This document shows, piece after piece, positions 1 through 7,808 of a DNA stretch of 64,000 nucleotides (positions within the stretch are counted from its first letter, which is position 1; every line of letters starts with the position of its first letter). The position numbers and the translations under genes were made by a program. The stretch comes from CAZOWL01 sp964583605 (GTDB lineage: Bacteria > Pseudomonadota > Gammaproteobacteria > Chromatiales > Chromatiaceae), in contig CAZOWL010000003.1 of NCBI GenBank assembly GCA_964583605.1, positions 1 to 64,000 on the forward strand. The letters are read 5' to 3'. The notes beneath the pieces were generated by a model, which ran no database searches, was not told the DNA's origin, and saw only the letters and a program-made list of their open reading frames with translations.

Positions 1-1254
1 CTCGGTGACGGCGCCGGCCAGGCCGAACAGGTCGCGCCAGGCGGCGATCTGCGCCCGGTTGGCGAGGATCTCCGACCACAGCGCCCGGTCCAGCAGCCGC
101 ACCGGGGCCAGGTAGTCGGCGCGCAGCACGAGCTTGCGCTTCTCGAACAGCGCCGCCTGGAAGGTCTCGATCTGGTCCAGGAAGTCGATGATGAGCCCGC
201 CGATGCTGCGCAGGGCCTTGAGCTTGATCAGCCGGTCGGACAGCACGGCGGGGTCGGTGCTGCCGGCGATGGCGTCCAGGTCCAGGAACTCGTTCTTCAG
301 GTACCAGTCCAGCTCGGCGCGCAGGAAGGTGCCGAGCTGGGGGTGCACGAAGTAGTCGGTGCGGTGCTTGCGGGCGTAGCGGCGGATGTGGCGTGCCAGG
401 GTGGCGCCGTCGAGCCCCGGCTTCAGTCGCGCCTGCAGGGGCTCCAGCAGGCCGTCGATGATCTGGTCCTGCACGCCGCCGTTGCCCTTGTACCGGTCCT
501 CTTCCTGCCGGGTGAGCGGGCGGAAGACGAAGGGCAGGCAGGCGGTGCGCGCCTCCGCGTCCACGTCGAAGCCCTCCGGCTGCGGGAAGAAGTAGCGGGT
601 CTTGCCCTTGACGTTGTCCTGCTCCTGACTGGCCTCGGCAAGCTGAAACTCCACCGCCCAGTCACCGTCGCGGTAGCGGTAGCGGGTCAACTCCTCGGTG
701 GTCTTGACGTAGTGGCTGCCGCGCCCGCGCCAGTGGAAGTGCACGTCCTCGCCGTTATAGGCGACGCTGTAGCGACCCTCGCGCCCGCGGCGGGGTTGGC
801 GGATGAAGTCGCCGTCGGCGTAGTAGCGCGAGAAGAATAGGTACAGGTGGTTGTAGAGCCGGTCTTCCTCGGTCTGGGAGAAGCCCGCGGCGGCTGCAAG
901 GTGCTCGCGCTCGGCGGTCAGGTCGAGAAAGCGCTTGCCGGCCGGCATTGCGGCGAGATTCCGGTTCAGGGCGCCGTCGGCGGTGAATGGACCGGTAAGA
1001 CCGAGGACCTCCGCGGCCTTTTCCAGGTCGGTGCGAGTGCTGGCAAGGCGCCCGTCAACCTCCACGAGCCGGTCGGCGGTCTGCCCTTGCATGGCCTCGG
1101 CCATGGTCTGCGGCAGTTTGGTGTCGAAGAAGGCCCGCACCTCGTCGCGGCGGTACTTGAGGATGCGGTAGAAGCCGAAGTCCAGGTCGGCCAGATCGAC
1201 CTTCAGTAGGTCGTTGTACAGCAAGTGCAGGAACTTCTCTTTGCTGGATGCCAT
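1..1254 (-). CDS. Large site-specific DNA methyltransferase, N-terminal part (3' end outside window)
   Basis: An open frame of 418 codons runs from an ATG at 1254 to the left edge with no stop. The protein begins MASSKEKFLHLL and has charged stretches typical of the long N-terminal region of big adenine-specific DNA methyltransferases of the type III/Mod-like kind, including a TDYFVHPQLGTFLRAELDWY motif near residue 300 and an IIDFLDQIETFQ-like helix near residue 365. The catalytic DPPY and SAM-binding motifs would lie downstream and cannot be checked. In this family the next gene is often a helicase/nuclease, giving a restriction or phage-defence pair. Its position at the far end of an integrative element fits a cargo defence gene. 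Family assignment is from recalled similarity; substrate sequence is unknown. Confidence 0.6.
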   Translation of the reverse strand, partial: MASSKEKFLHLLYNDLLKVDLADLDFGFYRILKYRRDEVRAFFDTKLPQTMAEAMQGQTADRLVEVDGRLASTRTDLEKAAEVLGLTGPFTADGALNRNLAAMPAGKRFLDLTAEREHLAAAAGFSQTEEDRLYNHLYLFFSRYYADGDFIRQPRRGREGRYSVAYNGEDVHFHWRGRGSHYVKTTEELTRYRYRDGDWAVEFQLAEASQEQDNVKGKTRYFFPQPEGFDVDAEARTACLPFVFRPLTRQEEDRYKGNGGVQDQIIDGLLEPLQARLKPGLDGATLARHIRRYARKHRTDYFVHPQLGTFLRAELDWYLKNEFLDLDAIAGSTDPAVLSDRLIKLKALRSIGGLIIDFLDQIETFQAALFEKRKLVLRADYLAPVRLLDRALWSEILANRAQIAAWRDLFGLAGAVTE

Positions 1255-1547
1255 GGTTGCGGGGGGTCGGTTGCGGATACCTGCGCGGGGAGAGCGCGAC
1301 GCAGAGGATAACCGACCCGTGAACAGGAAGGGCAAAATCGCTTTTCGACCTGATCGCGCACCGCTAAGGGGCCAGGTTGCCGATCAACTGCTCGCGCAGC
1401 GCGCTTGAGCTGGACGCGCTTCGAAGAGGGGAGCGGACGGCCGACGAGGTTGCAGACCGCTAGCAACCGGCGATGTCACGTGGCGCAAGGTTCCTGAGAC
1501 GTGAGGCCACCTGCACCGCTTGACCCGCGTACGGAGCGGGTCAAGCG
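1255..1547. other. Intergenic region upstream of the methyltransferase gene
   Basis: About 290 bases between the small gene ending at 1548 and the methyltransferase start at 1254. It probably carries the methyltransferase promoter. No convincing coding frame, tRNA or strong terminator was seen. Confidence 0.4.
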
Positions 1548-1778
1548 CTAACGTGCTGACCGCTGGAACATTCCTGGGATCTCGATCCAGAAATGATCGC
1601 CTTCCTTCTTATAAGACGGGGTGGTTGCGCAGTACTCAGCCTGCGACGCTTCGTGCAACCTTTGCCCCAGCAGGGCCAAGACGTCTCCCGCCGGCTGCGC
1701 GCTAAGTTTTTGTATTGTCACGCTTCCACTTCTCTGTCGCCTATCCTGGGCGTGAATGTTTTGCCGGCGTTTCGACAT
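1548..1778 (-). CDS. Small protein of unknown function (76 aa) in the element
   Basis: I do not recognise this protein. Its ATG at 1778 is preceded by a good ribosome-binding site (AGGAG, 8 bases upstream), which makes it believable despite its size. It is basic at the N terminus (MSKRRQNIHAQDRR) and has a hydrophilic C-terminal segment with a KEGDHFWIEIPGMF motif. No signal peptide or membrane segment is seen. The start overlaps the restored 3' end of the upstream two-TM gene by about 38 bases, so the two are probably co-transcribed. No function is proposed. Confidence 0.55.
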   Translation of the reverse strand: MSKRRQNIHAQDRRQRSGSVTIQKLSAQPAGDVLALLGQRLHEASQAEYCATTPSYKKEGDHFWIEIPGMFQRSAR

Positions 1779-2953
1779 GGTTCGTCTCCTTTACGCGTCT
1801 GCCAGGACGATCAATTCCGGCTCGGCCGTCTGGCAGAAACCCGGGATTCTTTGAACACCACGCGCCAATCAAATCTGCAAGTAGGGACAAAAATGGTACT
1901 ACCAAGGGAACGAAGAGTTCCAGCGATTCCTCTTGCTTTAGTAAACCGGTGCGGTTCGTGTGGATATTGACAACAGCGATTAGGTACAGAGTCGGGGGCT
2001 TCCGCCTGCCTCGGATCCTCCCAGACCGTGATCGCGAGGAAGCTCGCAACTTTGCGGCCTCGTTCAGAAGAAAAGTAATGTTCAATGTCACGGAGAACGC
2101 TGGGCGAGAAATCGCCATTTTCTTCGCACCACTGCACCAGACTGTTCGTGTCCGCAAATGCTGACATCCGCCCGGGTTCGCCAAACGCCGCGAATGGCGC
2201 CCCAGGCAAGAGCCTCCACCGCGCGCCATCATCGGACTTGACGTTCTTCGGTACAGGAAGCGCGAACTCGCCGATGTCGCCATCGGGCTCATCCTCTCTT
2301 GTTGCTGTCGTCGTAGACATCTTTGGACTAAGATATAAGACGCCTCGCAAGCTCTCGATATCTGCGTCAGGGTCCAGAAAAACCACCATGTCTCTAACCC
2401 GCTCAAGATCTTTGCGGGCATGCCCGTCGAAAGGTAGAAACAGCATGATATTGGCGCAATAGGTGCGATCCGCTGGATTGCCATCGAAGCTTTTCGCAAT
2501 CCCAACCAACGCGCTCAAGACGATCCTTGTCGCTTTCTCGATGTATACAGGATCGGAATCGGCTCGTAGGGCGTTGAATTTCGCGGATCTCGCGATCTCA
2601 TACGCCGCAACGAACTGATTTAAGAACCCGCGCGGAGGCAAGGTTCTGATCAAATCCGTTAGTTCGCTCGTCCGCTGCTCCAGGCGTCGCTGTTCGGCTT
2701 CCCGCGCGTTGTCTGTGGCACGTTGCCTGTAGAAGAATAGAAGCGCGAAGAGGACGAGCGATAGCCAGAAGATAGTTGCTGGCGCGGAGAGTGGTCCAGG
2801 TCCCCAATAGAATGGAAATGCGCTACGAATCTCATCTCCGAATAGAGAGCCAAGCCACCCTGCAAAGACACCAAGCAGAGTGACTGCCGTCGTGAACAAT
2901 GGAGTTCTGAACACAGCCCGGTGTCGATGGCGCTTGTCGTCGAATTCTGTCAT
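1741..2953 (-). pseudogene. Two-TM protein with a C-terminal GAF-like region, frameshifted
   Basis: The ATG at 2953 follows an AGGATGG ribosome-binding site; a farther ATG at 2998 lacks one. The N terminus has two hydrophobic segments (about residues 16-35 and 58-75), then a charged coiled-coil-like stretch (NAREAEQRRLEQRTSEL), then a region resembling a GAF-type sensory domain. At a run of five G on the + strand (1994-1998) the frame goes wrong. With one base fewer, the reading continues as APTLYLIAVVNIHTNRTGLL and runs on to a hydrophobic FLSLLADLI end at about 1741. Without the correction the protein ends in unrelated residues at 1811. This is either a real inactivating insertion or a homopolymer sequencing error. 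The gene sits in the cargo part of the element; a membrane-linked sensing or defence role is only inference. Confidence 0.55.
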
Positions 2954-3101
2954 CGAATATCCATCCTGAGGTTGCCGCGGGCCACCTTGACTCGTCATCG
3001 GGCTCGAAAACGGCGGTCATGTCGGCTATGACAAGCTCCTGCATCTCAGGCGTTGGAACGTGCGCGTCTACGTCTATTAAGGAAGGAACTTGTCCTGTCC
3101 G

Positions 3102-4523
3102 TCATGGGTCCCACTCGCGCCCCGCGTCGTCGGTGCCTCCGCGCACTCGGACGCCTCCGTAGTAGCGGCCGCGAGCATTGTCTCGCCCGTCGTGAATGCC
3201 ACTTGCTGCCAGCCGGTCTTTGAAGTCGGCTTGGCGACCGGGTCGCTCTTGCTGCGTGTCCGCGTAGCGCTTCCATGAAGCATACAAGCGCGTCGGCGTT
3301 TCCCAGTAACGCGAATCCCGCTCGCAGCATTCCTCAAGCCACTGCGCGAACAGGTCTTGAGCACCGAAATACTCGGCCGTCGCCTCCAACACGATCGGTG
3401 GCGGTTTCAGCCCGACACGGAAATACTCGCAGGCGCCCTCAACAATCCATTGCATGATGCCCGAGCCTTCGGCCTTGAGCTTGTCAGCCAAGTCCGGGTC
3501 GCGCTTATGAACCGGAAACGCGACGGTGAAGGGAATAAGATGCAGGCGCCGCCGCATGGCTTCATCGACATTCCGCAACCGCGGCTTGTGATTGCCCGCG
3601 ATGAGCAGCTTGAACTTCGGCGCGAAGGTGAAGAAATCCTGCCGCATGAACCGCGCGGTAATCGGGTCGCCGCCAGTCAACGCCTTGATGCGACTCTCGG
3701 CCCACGCTCGGCCTTCCTCCGTCTCCTGAGCGATGACCAAACGCGCACCCCGTAGCATCGCAAGGTCGGTCGGGTGCCGATCGGTCGGCGAAGCCGTAAA
3801 GGTCTCCATAGACGCAACGGCCGCATAGTCTGCGAGCAACCATTCTAGCGTGTTCAAGAACACCCCTTTGCCGTTCCCGCCAGTCCCGTACAGAAAAAAT
3901 AGCGCGTGCTCGCGGATCAGGCCAGTAGCCGCGTATCCGGCAACACGTTGCAGGAAGCCTGAAAGCTCCTTGTCTCCGTTGGTCACCTCATCGAGAAATT
4001 GCTGCCAGCGCGGGCATTCGCCACGCGGACCGACGGCGGTGATCTTTGTGCAATAGGCAGCGGGATCGTGTGGTCGGACCTCGCCAGTCGGTAGGTGAAC
4101 CATGCCGGCGGGCGTGTTCAAGGTCAGGTCGTCGCGGTCCCACTGGTCGGCGATGGCCGCAGACCGGCGGTCGCAACGTGATAGCTTCTCGACTGCGGAG
4201 ACAGTCTTTGCCGAAAGCAGCCGATGCCGCGTCACATCCGCCCAATTGGCCGCAATTTCTCGCAAGAGTCTGCGCACCAAGTCATACACCTCGACGGTGC
4301 GGTCTTCGGCCCAACGGTAGCCGTCCCACTGAAGCCACTTGCCCCAGCCCGCGACGTAGCGCAGCAAAGGTTGTCCCGCAATGAACGCGAGCGCTAGATC
4401 ATCGTCTGAGGGTCTGAGGGCGGCATCAGTATCCGTGTTTCGGCCGCCGGGCGGAAAAGTGACAACCACATCGTCGGGTCTCGCTCCAGGTGATCTGTCC
4501 TGCTCGAATGTGGGGTCACGCAT
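3102..4523 (-). CDS. P4-family primase/helicase (D5-type superfamily 3 ATPase)
   Basis: A 473-residue replication protein of the type carried by P4-like satellites and genomic islands. It would unwind the excised element at its origin. The N-terminal half carries the D5-N-like domain; the C-terminal half is a superfamily 3 helicase with Walker A GTGGNGKG at residues 213-220, followed by the acidic Walker B-like and sensor segments and the KLLIAGNHKPR motif typical of phage/plasmid primases. The start at 4523 is chosen because its ATG overlaps the stop of the upstream gene by 8 bases (ATGCGTGA), showing translational coupling; a longer reading up to 4751 only shadows that gene. A separate N-terminal primase domain is not evident, so it may rely on a partner or be helicase only. 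Confidence 0.9.
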   Translation of the reverse strand: MRDPTFEQDRSPGARPDDVVVTFPPGGRNTDTDAALRPSDDDLALAFIAGQPLLRYVAGWGKWLQWDGYRWAEDRTVEVYDLVRRLLREIAANWADVTRHRLLSAKTVSAVEKLSRCDRRSAAIADQWDRDDLTLNTPAGMVHLPTGEVRPHDPAAYCTKITAVGPRGECPRWQQFLDEVTNGDKELSGFLQRVAGYAATGLIREHALFFLYGTGGNGKGVFLNTLEWLLADYAAVASMETFTASPTDRHPTDLAMLRGARLVIAQETEEGRAWAESRIKALTGGDPITARFMRQDFFTFAPKFKLLIAGNHKPRLRNVDEAMRRRLHLIPFTVAFPVHKRDPDLADKLKAEGSGIMQWIVEGACEYFRVGLKPPPIVLEATAEYFGAQDLFAQWLEECCERDSRYWETPTRLYASWKRYADTQQERPGRQADFKDRLAASGIHDGRDNARGRYYGGVRVRGGTDDAGREWDP

Positions 4524-5028
4524 CGGCCGCACCTCCAGCGCAGAACAGGCGCCCAGACGGCAACACCAGGACGCGACCGCCGGCATCGTGCAGGATCGCT
4601 GCGGCCAGCCGGCCAACCTCGGCGCTCCCCAGATCCCCGCACAACCGCAGTAGCACGGGGGGATGACCGCGCAGCAGCTGCCAGTCATAGCCGGCGGGAT
4701 CATCGCCAGGTGGTGCGACGAGAATGGGCGCGCCGACGGCGAGATAATCACGGGCGATCGCCCACGCGTCGGGTCCAGCGGTGACGGTCATGGTCAGGTG
4801 TCGACCGTCGGCCGATGCGCCCCAGCGCCCGCGCCAGCCGGCCGGGTCGGTGAGGATTTCGGCCAGTCGGCGAGCGTATGGCGGGCGACGGCGGTACCGT
4901 GTACGATACCGGCGCGATATGTGCCGACCACGAGGCGTGGTAGTGAAGACCCCGCTCGATGCCCCGCCCGACGGGGCATCGGCATGTCCGGGGCACGCGC
5001 GCCTGTGCCGGGTGCGTGTCGTATCCAT
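4516..5028 (-). CDS. Element-encoded protein of unknown function (170 aa)
   Basis: I do not recognise a named family. The ATG at 5028 has a GAGG ribosome-binding site about 10 bases upstream. The N-terminal third is very basic (ISRRYRTRYRRRPPYARR), which suggests nucleic-acid binding. The remainder reads like a compact alpha/beta domain (LAEILTDPAGWRGRWGAS, then APILVAPPGDDPAGYDWQLL). The stop overlaps the primase start by 8 bases, so this gene and the primase are translated as a unit. Proteins of this size between an AlpA-like gene and a P4-type primase are common in such islands; a role in replication or its control is inference. Confidence 0.7.
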   Translation of the reverse strand: MDTTRTRHRRACPGHADAPSGGASSGVFTTTPRGRHISRRYRTRYRRRPPYARRLAEILTDPAGWRGRWGASADGRHLTMTVTAGPDAWAIARDYLAVGAPILVAPPGDDPAGYDWQLLRGHPPVLLRLCGDLGSAEVGRLAAAILHDAGGRVLVLPSGRLFCAGGAADA

Positions 5029-5039
5029 GGCTGCTAACC

Positions 5040-5300
5040 TCACGATGCCCGACCATTGGCCCGATCGACGCAATTGAAGAATTCTGTCTCGTCGACAAGG
5101 ACACGATTGCCGACTTTTTTGAAGGCTGTCGCGAATCCGTTTGTGGCGCAGTGGAACCGAAGATGACGCATACCGCCAGCCGGGGGCCAGGGGTGATAGT
5201 CATTCCAGGCGGTAATCGGGATTAGGCGGCGGGTACGGCGGCGGGTACAGCGGCGGGTACAGCGGCGGTATGCGGTGCGGGCATGATGACCTCCAACCAT
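5040..5300 (-). CDS. AlpA/excisionase-like DNA-binding protein
   Basis: The C-terminal part (HPWPPAGGMRHLRFH, then FATAFKKVGNRVLVDE and a terminal FFNCV helix) matches the short helix-turn-helix excisionase/AlpA-like proteins that accompany integrases in genomic islands. It would bind near the attachment site or element promoters and steer excision. The N terminus is uncertain. The only upstream ATG in this frame (5300) has no good ribosome-binding site, while a strong GGAGGT site sits before an ATG in the neighbouring frame. That neighbouring frame encodes MPAPHTAAVPAA and stops just before the conserved domain. Either the true start is a non-ATG codon or there is a frameshift inside the tandem repeat. 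Confidence 0.65.
   Translation of the reverse strand: MVGGHHARTAYRRCTRRCTRRRTRRLIPITAWNDYHPWPPAGGMRHLRFHCATNGFATAFKKVGNRVLVDETEFFNCVDRANGRAS
5225..5272. repeat. Four tandem 12-bp units in the excisionase leader
   Basis: Four head-to-tail units of the type GGCGGCGGGTAC lie at 5225-5236, 5237-5248, 5249-5260 and 5261-5272, the last two with small changes. On the minus strand one frame reads a repeated VPAA peptide. Copy-number change in 12-bp steps would not alter frame, but an indel here would. Confidence 0.85.
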
Positions 5301-5377
5301 GTCGCCGTCGCGGGGTGCGGCGGCTCATGGCGGTCATCGTCTGCCTGTCGTGACGGGGAAGCCCGAAACGAAATCGG

Positions 5378-6094
5378 CTATTTCATTTCGCTTGTTCGAT
5401 CCAGCCGGATATGGGCTTGTATCTCTTGCCGCCACGCCTCGTAAGCCTCGCCCCTTGCGGGGCTAGGCATGCTGTTAAACAGCTCGAAGAAGCGCGCGCA
5501 ATATGCCCCCCATGCGGCCTCGGCGTGCGGGGCCGGGCGGTATTTTTGCCATATCTGTTCAGCGCGGCGCGTGTCGATGTCGAACTCTTTACAGGCGCGT
5601 TCCTTCGCTTGCGCCACGGTCAGTCCTTCGCGCGTCGTCATGCCGTAGATGCGAACAGCAACGCGCCGCTCATTGGCCATGACAAACAGCGGGTCATCGT
5701 CTTTCGCTTGTCCCGCGCCGCGTTTCAGTCGAAGCGCGGCATCAACGGACTCGCCTTTGATGCCAGCGCGCAATCCATTCAGAATGTATTCCTTCAGTTG
5801 GCGCGGCATCGCGATATCGTTTTCGATGCAATAAGCGGCCGCATGACAAAGCTCTTGCGCCGCGCGCGTTGATGCCGTTTTCTTCCCCGGCCTTGGTTCT
5901 GTTGCGGCGGCTATATACCCTGGAAGGTGTTGGCGCTCGAACTCGGCCATGACGGAAGCGGGCGTAATCTGTTGCGCATCGAATATTTCCCGCCATTGGT
6001 CGCACATCGCGCGCTCTTCGGGTGTTGCCGCAGACTCGCCATTGGCAGCCAGTTGGTAAGCGAGCAGCATCCATTGAGTCAGGGCGTCGCTCAC
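5378..6094 (-). CDS. Element-encoded protein of unknown function (238 aa)
   Basis: A soluble, charged protein with no signal peptide or membrane segment. I do not recognise a named domain. It has a helix-rich middle (AQELCHAAAYCIENDIAMPRQ) and a segment GLTVAQAKERACKEFDID that looks like a DNA-binding or recognition helix region; the last part is also alpha-helical. Its ATG overlaps the integrase stop (shared ATGA at 6091-6094), so it is translationally coupled to the integrase. That tight coupling suggests a job in integration, excision or early control of the element, but this is inferred only from position. Confidence 0.75.
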   Translation of the reverse strand: MSDALTQWMLLAYQLAANGESAATPEERAMCDQWREIFDAQQITPASVMAEFERQHLPGYIAAATEPRPGKKTASTRAAQELCHAAAYCIENDIAMPRQLKEYILNGLRAGIKGESVDAALRLKRGAGQAKDDDPLFVMANERRVAVRIYGMTTREGLTVAQAKERACKEFDIDTRRAEQIWQKYRPAPHAEAAWGAYCARFFELFNSMPSPARGEAYEAWRQEIQAHIRLDRTSEMK

Positions 6095-7173
6095 TGTCCG
6101 CCCTCCCCGAAGTAGCGCGCGTTCATGCGCTCGACAACGCCAGCAACGTGCGCGTCGCTCAGGTGCGCGTACCGCCGCACCATCTGCAAAGTCTTATGGC
6201 CAAGGATCTCGGCAATCTCGGCCAGGCTCGCGCCGTTCATGGCCAGGTAGCTCGCCGCCGTGTGGCGCAAGTCATGCCAATGGAAGTCCTCGACGCCTGC
6301 CACCTTCAACGCGGTCTCGAACGGCGTGCGCAAATCGACGGGCTTGATACTGCCGTCGGCCTGCCTCTTGCGCCCCGGGAACAGAAGGTCGGTATCCAGG
6401 CGCCGCACCTTGGCGCGGGCCTTCAGTAGCTCTAGGGCCGGGCCAGCCAAGGGCAGGATGCGCCGCTCGCCGTTCTTGGTCTCGTGCAGGGTGGCAACCT
6501 TGCGGGCTAGGTCGATCTGCCCCCAGCGAAGGCCAAGGACCTCTTGTTGGCGGGCGCCCGTGCTTAGGGCCAGGATGACGGCCGCGTGCAGGTCCGGGCT
6601 CGCGGATGCCTTGCAGGCTTCAAGCAAGCGCTCGCGCTCGTCATCATCCAGGAAGCGAACGCGGCCGCGCGGCTCCCGGGGCTTGGTCACCTTGCGCAGC
6701 GGGTTGTCGGGCAGCCAGCCCCACTCCTTCACGGCAACGGTGAACGCATGGGACAGGGCAGCGAGATACCGCACCACGGTTGCGGGGCTCGTGCGCTCGC
6801 CTCGCGGCGTGGCTTGGGCGGCGCGGTGGTCGCGGTACTCGGCGATTAGGGCGGGCGTCACGTCGGCCAGGGCATAGGCGCCGAGTTGGTCTTTCCACCA
6901 CGCCAGTTGCCGGGCCTGATGGCCGCCGTCCTTCTTGTGCGGGCAGACCTCGCGGACATAGCGGTCAATCAGATCGCCCAGCGTGTGGCGCTTGGCCTCG
7001 GTGGTCCTGAAGTGTCGCCCCTCGCGGATTGCGCTCTCGGTGGCCTGTGCCCAGCGTCGGGCATCGGTCAGGCGGGCGAAGGTGGCGCGCTGCGCCGGGT
7101 AGCCCTTCAATCGGACCTCGACGCGGTATGCCTTGGTGCCGTCGGCCGCCGTGCGTAAACTGATAGTAGCCAT
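6091..7173 (-). CDS. Tyrosine-family site-specific integrase
   Basis: A 360-residue phage-type integrase that would recombine the element with the tRNA-Asn gene. It has an N-terminal arm-binding region, a SAM-like core-binding domain (about residues 62-160), and a C-terminal catalytic domain with the expected residues R208, K233, H300, R303, H326 and the nucleophile Y335 in the RRYAHLS motif. All catalytic positions are present, so the enzyme looks functional. It lies about 400 bases from the 3' end of tRNA-Asn and points away from it, the standard arrangement for a tRNA-specific island. Repeats at 7351-7520 between the two are likely arm-type binding sites. Confidence 0.95.
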   Translation of the reverse strand: MATISLRTAADGTKAYRVEVRLKGYPAQRATFARLTDARRWAQATESAIREGRHFRTTEAKRHTLGDLIDRYVREVCPHKKDGGHQARQLAWWKDQLGAYALADVTPALIAEYRDHRAAQATPRGERTSPATVVRYLAALSHAFTVAVKEWGWLPDNPLRKVTKPREPRGRVRFLDDDERERLLEACKASASPDLHAAVILALSTGARQQEVLGLRWGQIDLARKVATLHETKNGERRILPLAGPALELLKARAKVRRLDTDLLFPGRKRQADGSIKPVDLRTPFETALKVAGVEDFHWHDLRHTAASYLAMNGASLAEIAEILGHKTLQMVRRYAHLSDAHVAGVVERMNARYFGEGGQ

Positions 7174-7350
7174 GCCGAACCTCTCGCTCAGGTTGGGTGG
7201 TGGTCAGGGCCTCGTGTCGGCGGCAACCGACTCGGGGCCTGTTCGTCTCAGGGACACGATGAAGGCTACAACAAACGGCGAAAAACGGCAACAAAGGATG
7301 AGCAATCCCATGATGTAGTGCCGTAAGCTGATGTTTCGTTGGCGATAACA

Positions 7351-7520
7351 GAGTGCGCCACGGGCCTATGGCGCACTCAAGGCGCAGTCAGGCGGAAAAG
7401 AGGGGCGATTCGGCGCCTCAGGGGCCGGTCGCGAGGGTGACGGAAGGGGCAGGGGAAGGGCGCCGAGACGAGCGCGCTTTGCGGTGGGATGTTGCGAGCG
7501 AGTGCGCCATGAGTGCGCCA
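7351..7520. promoter_or_regulatory. Four copies of a 10-bp motif between integrase and tRNA (candidate arm sites)
   Basis: GAGTGCGCCA occurs at 7351-7360, inverted at 7369-7378 (making a 10-bp perfect inverted repeat with an 8-base loop), and directly at 7500-7509 and 7511-7520. Repeated short motifs placed between an integrase gene and its attachment site are typical of arm-type binding sites for integrase or excisionase. Binding is inferred; the repeats are seen directly. Confidence 0.6.
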
Positions 7521-7523
7521 CGC

Positions 7524-7559
7524 AAAGAAAAAGGGCCTAGCCTTTTGAGCTAAGCCCTT
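7524..7559 (-). terminator. Rho-independent terminator of tRNA-Asn
   Basis: Read on the minus strand, GGGCTTAGC and GCTAGGCCC form a stem with one mismatch and a short loop, followed by TTTTTCTTT. It begins about nine bases past the tRNA 3' end, as expected for a tRNA transcript end. Confidence 0.85.
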
Positions 7560-7567
7560 GTCTTTAT

Positions 7568-7643
7568 TGGCTCCCCGGGACGGGCTCGAACCGCCGACCT
7601 AGTGATTAACAGTCACCCGCTCTACCGACTGAGCTACCGGGGA
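7568..7643 (-). tRNA. trnN: tRNA-Asn (GTT)
   Basis: The minus strand reads a full 76-base tRNA with encoded CCA. The acceptor stem TCCCCGG pairs with CCGGGGA. The D-loop has AGCTCAGTCGGTAGAGC, the anticodon loop CTGTTAA carries GTT for asparagine, and the T-loop has GGTTCGAGCCC. It is intact, so the integrating element restored the gene's 3' end on insertion. A terminator follows directly. Confidence 0.97.
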
Positions 7644-7808
7644 TCAAACAAGCGCCGAATTCTAGCGAGGGCATATCGTCTGGTCAAGGCGCGCGCGTCA
7701 GGGCTGCGATATCAGTCTCGCCAGCGCACGCGGCACGCGGCCCTGCTGACCCGGACAGCACCTCGGCGCCGGGACTGCGGCGGAGACGAACCTGGGGTCA
7801 CGCGCTCG

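Larger units (their letters stand above)
1..7643. mobile_element. Integrative element bordered by tRNA-Asn (right part only)
   Basis: A tyrosine integrase (6091-7173), an AlpA-like DNA-binding protein and a P4-family primase/helicase, nearly all on the minus strand, sit beside the 3' end of a tRNA-Asn gene. This is the usual build of a tRNA-targeted genomic island or phage satellite. Behind the primase come cargo genes: a two-TM protein, a small unknown protein and a large DNA methyltransferase. The left end is outside the window, so neither the full length nor the second att repeat can be seen. The exact right att site is inferred to lie within the tRNA 3' part; the boundary given is the outer edge of the tRNA gene. 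Confidence 0.75.

Noticed and set aside
5225..5272. Short tandem repeat considered as a CRISPR array
   Set aside because: Units are only 12 bp, contiguous and without spacers.
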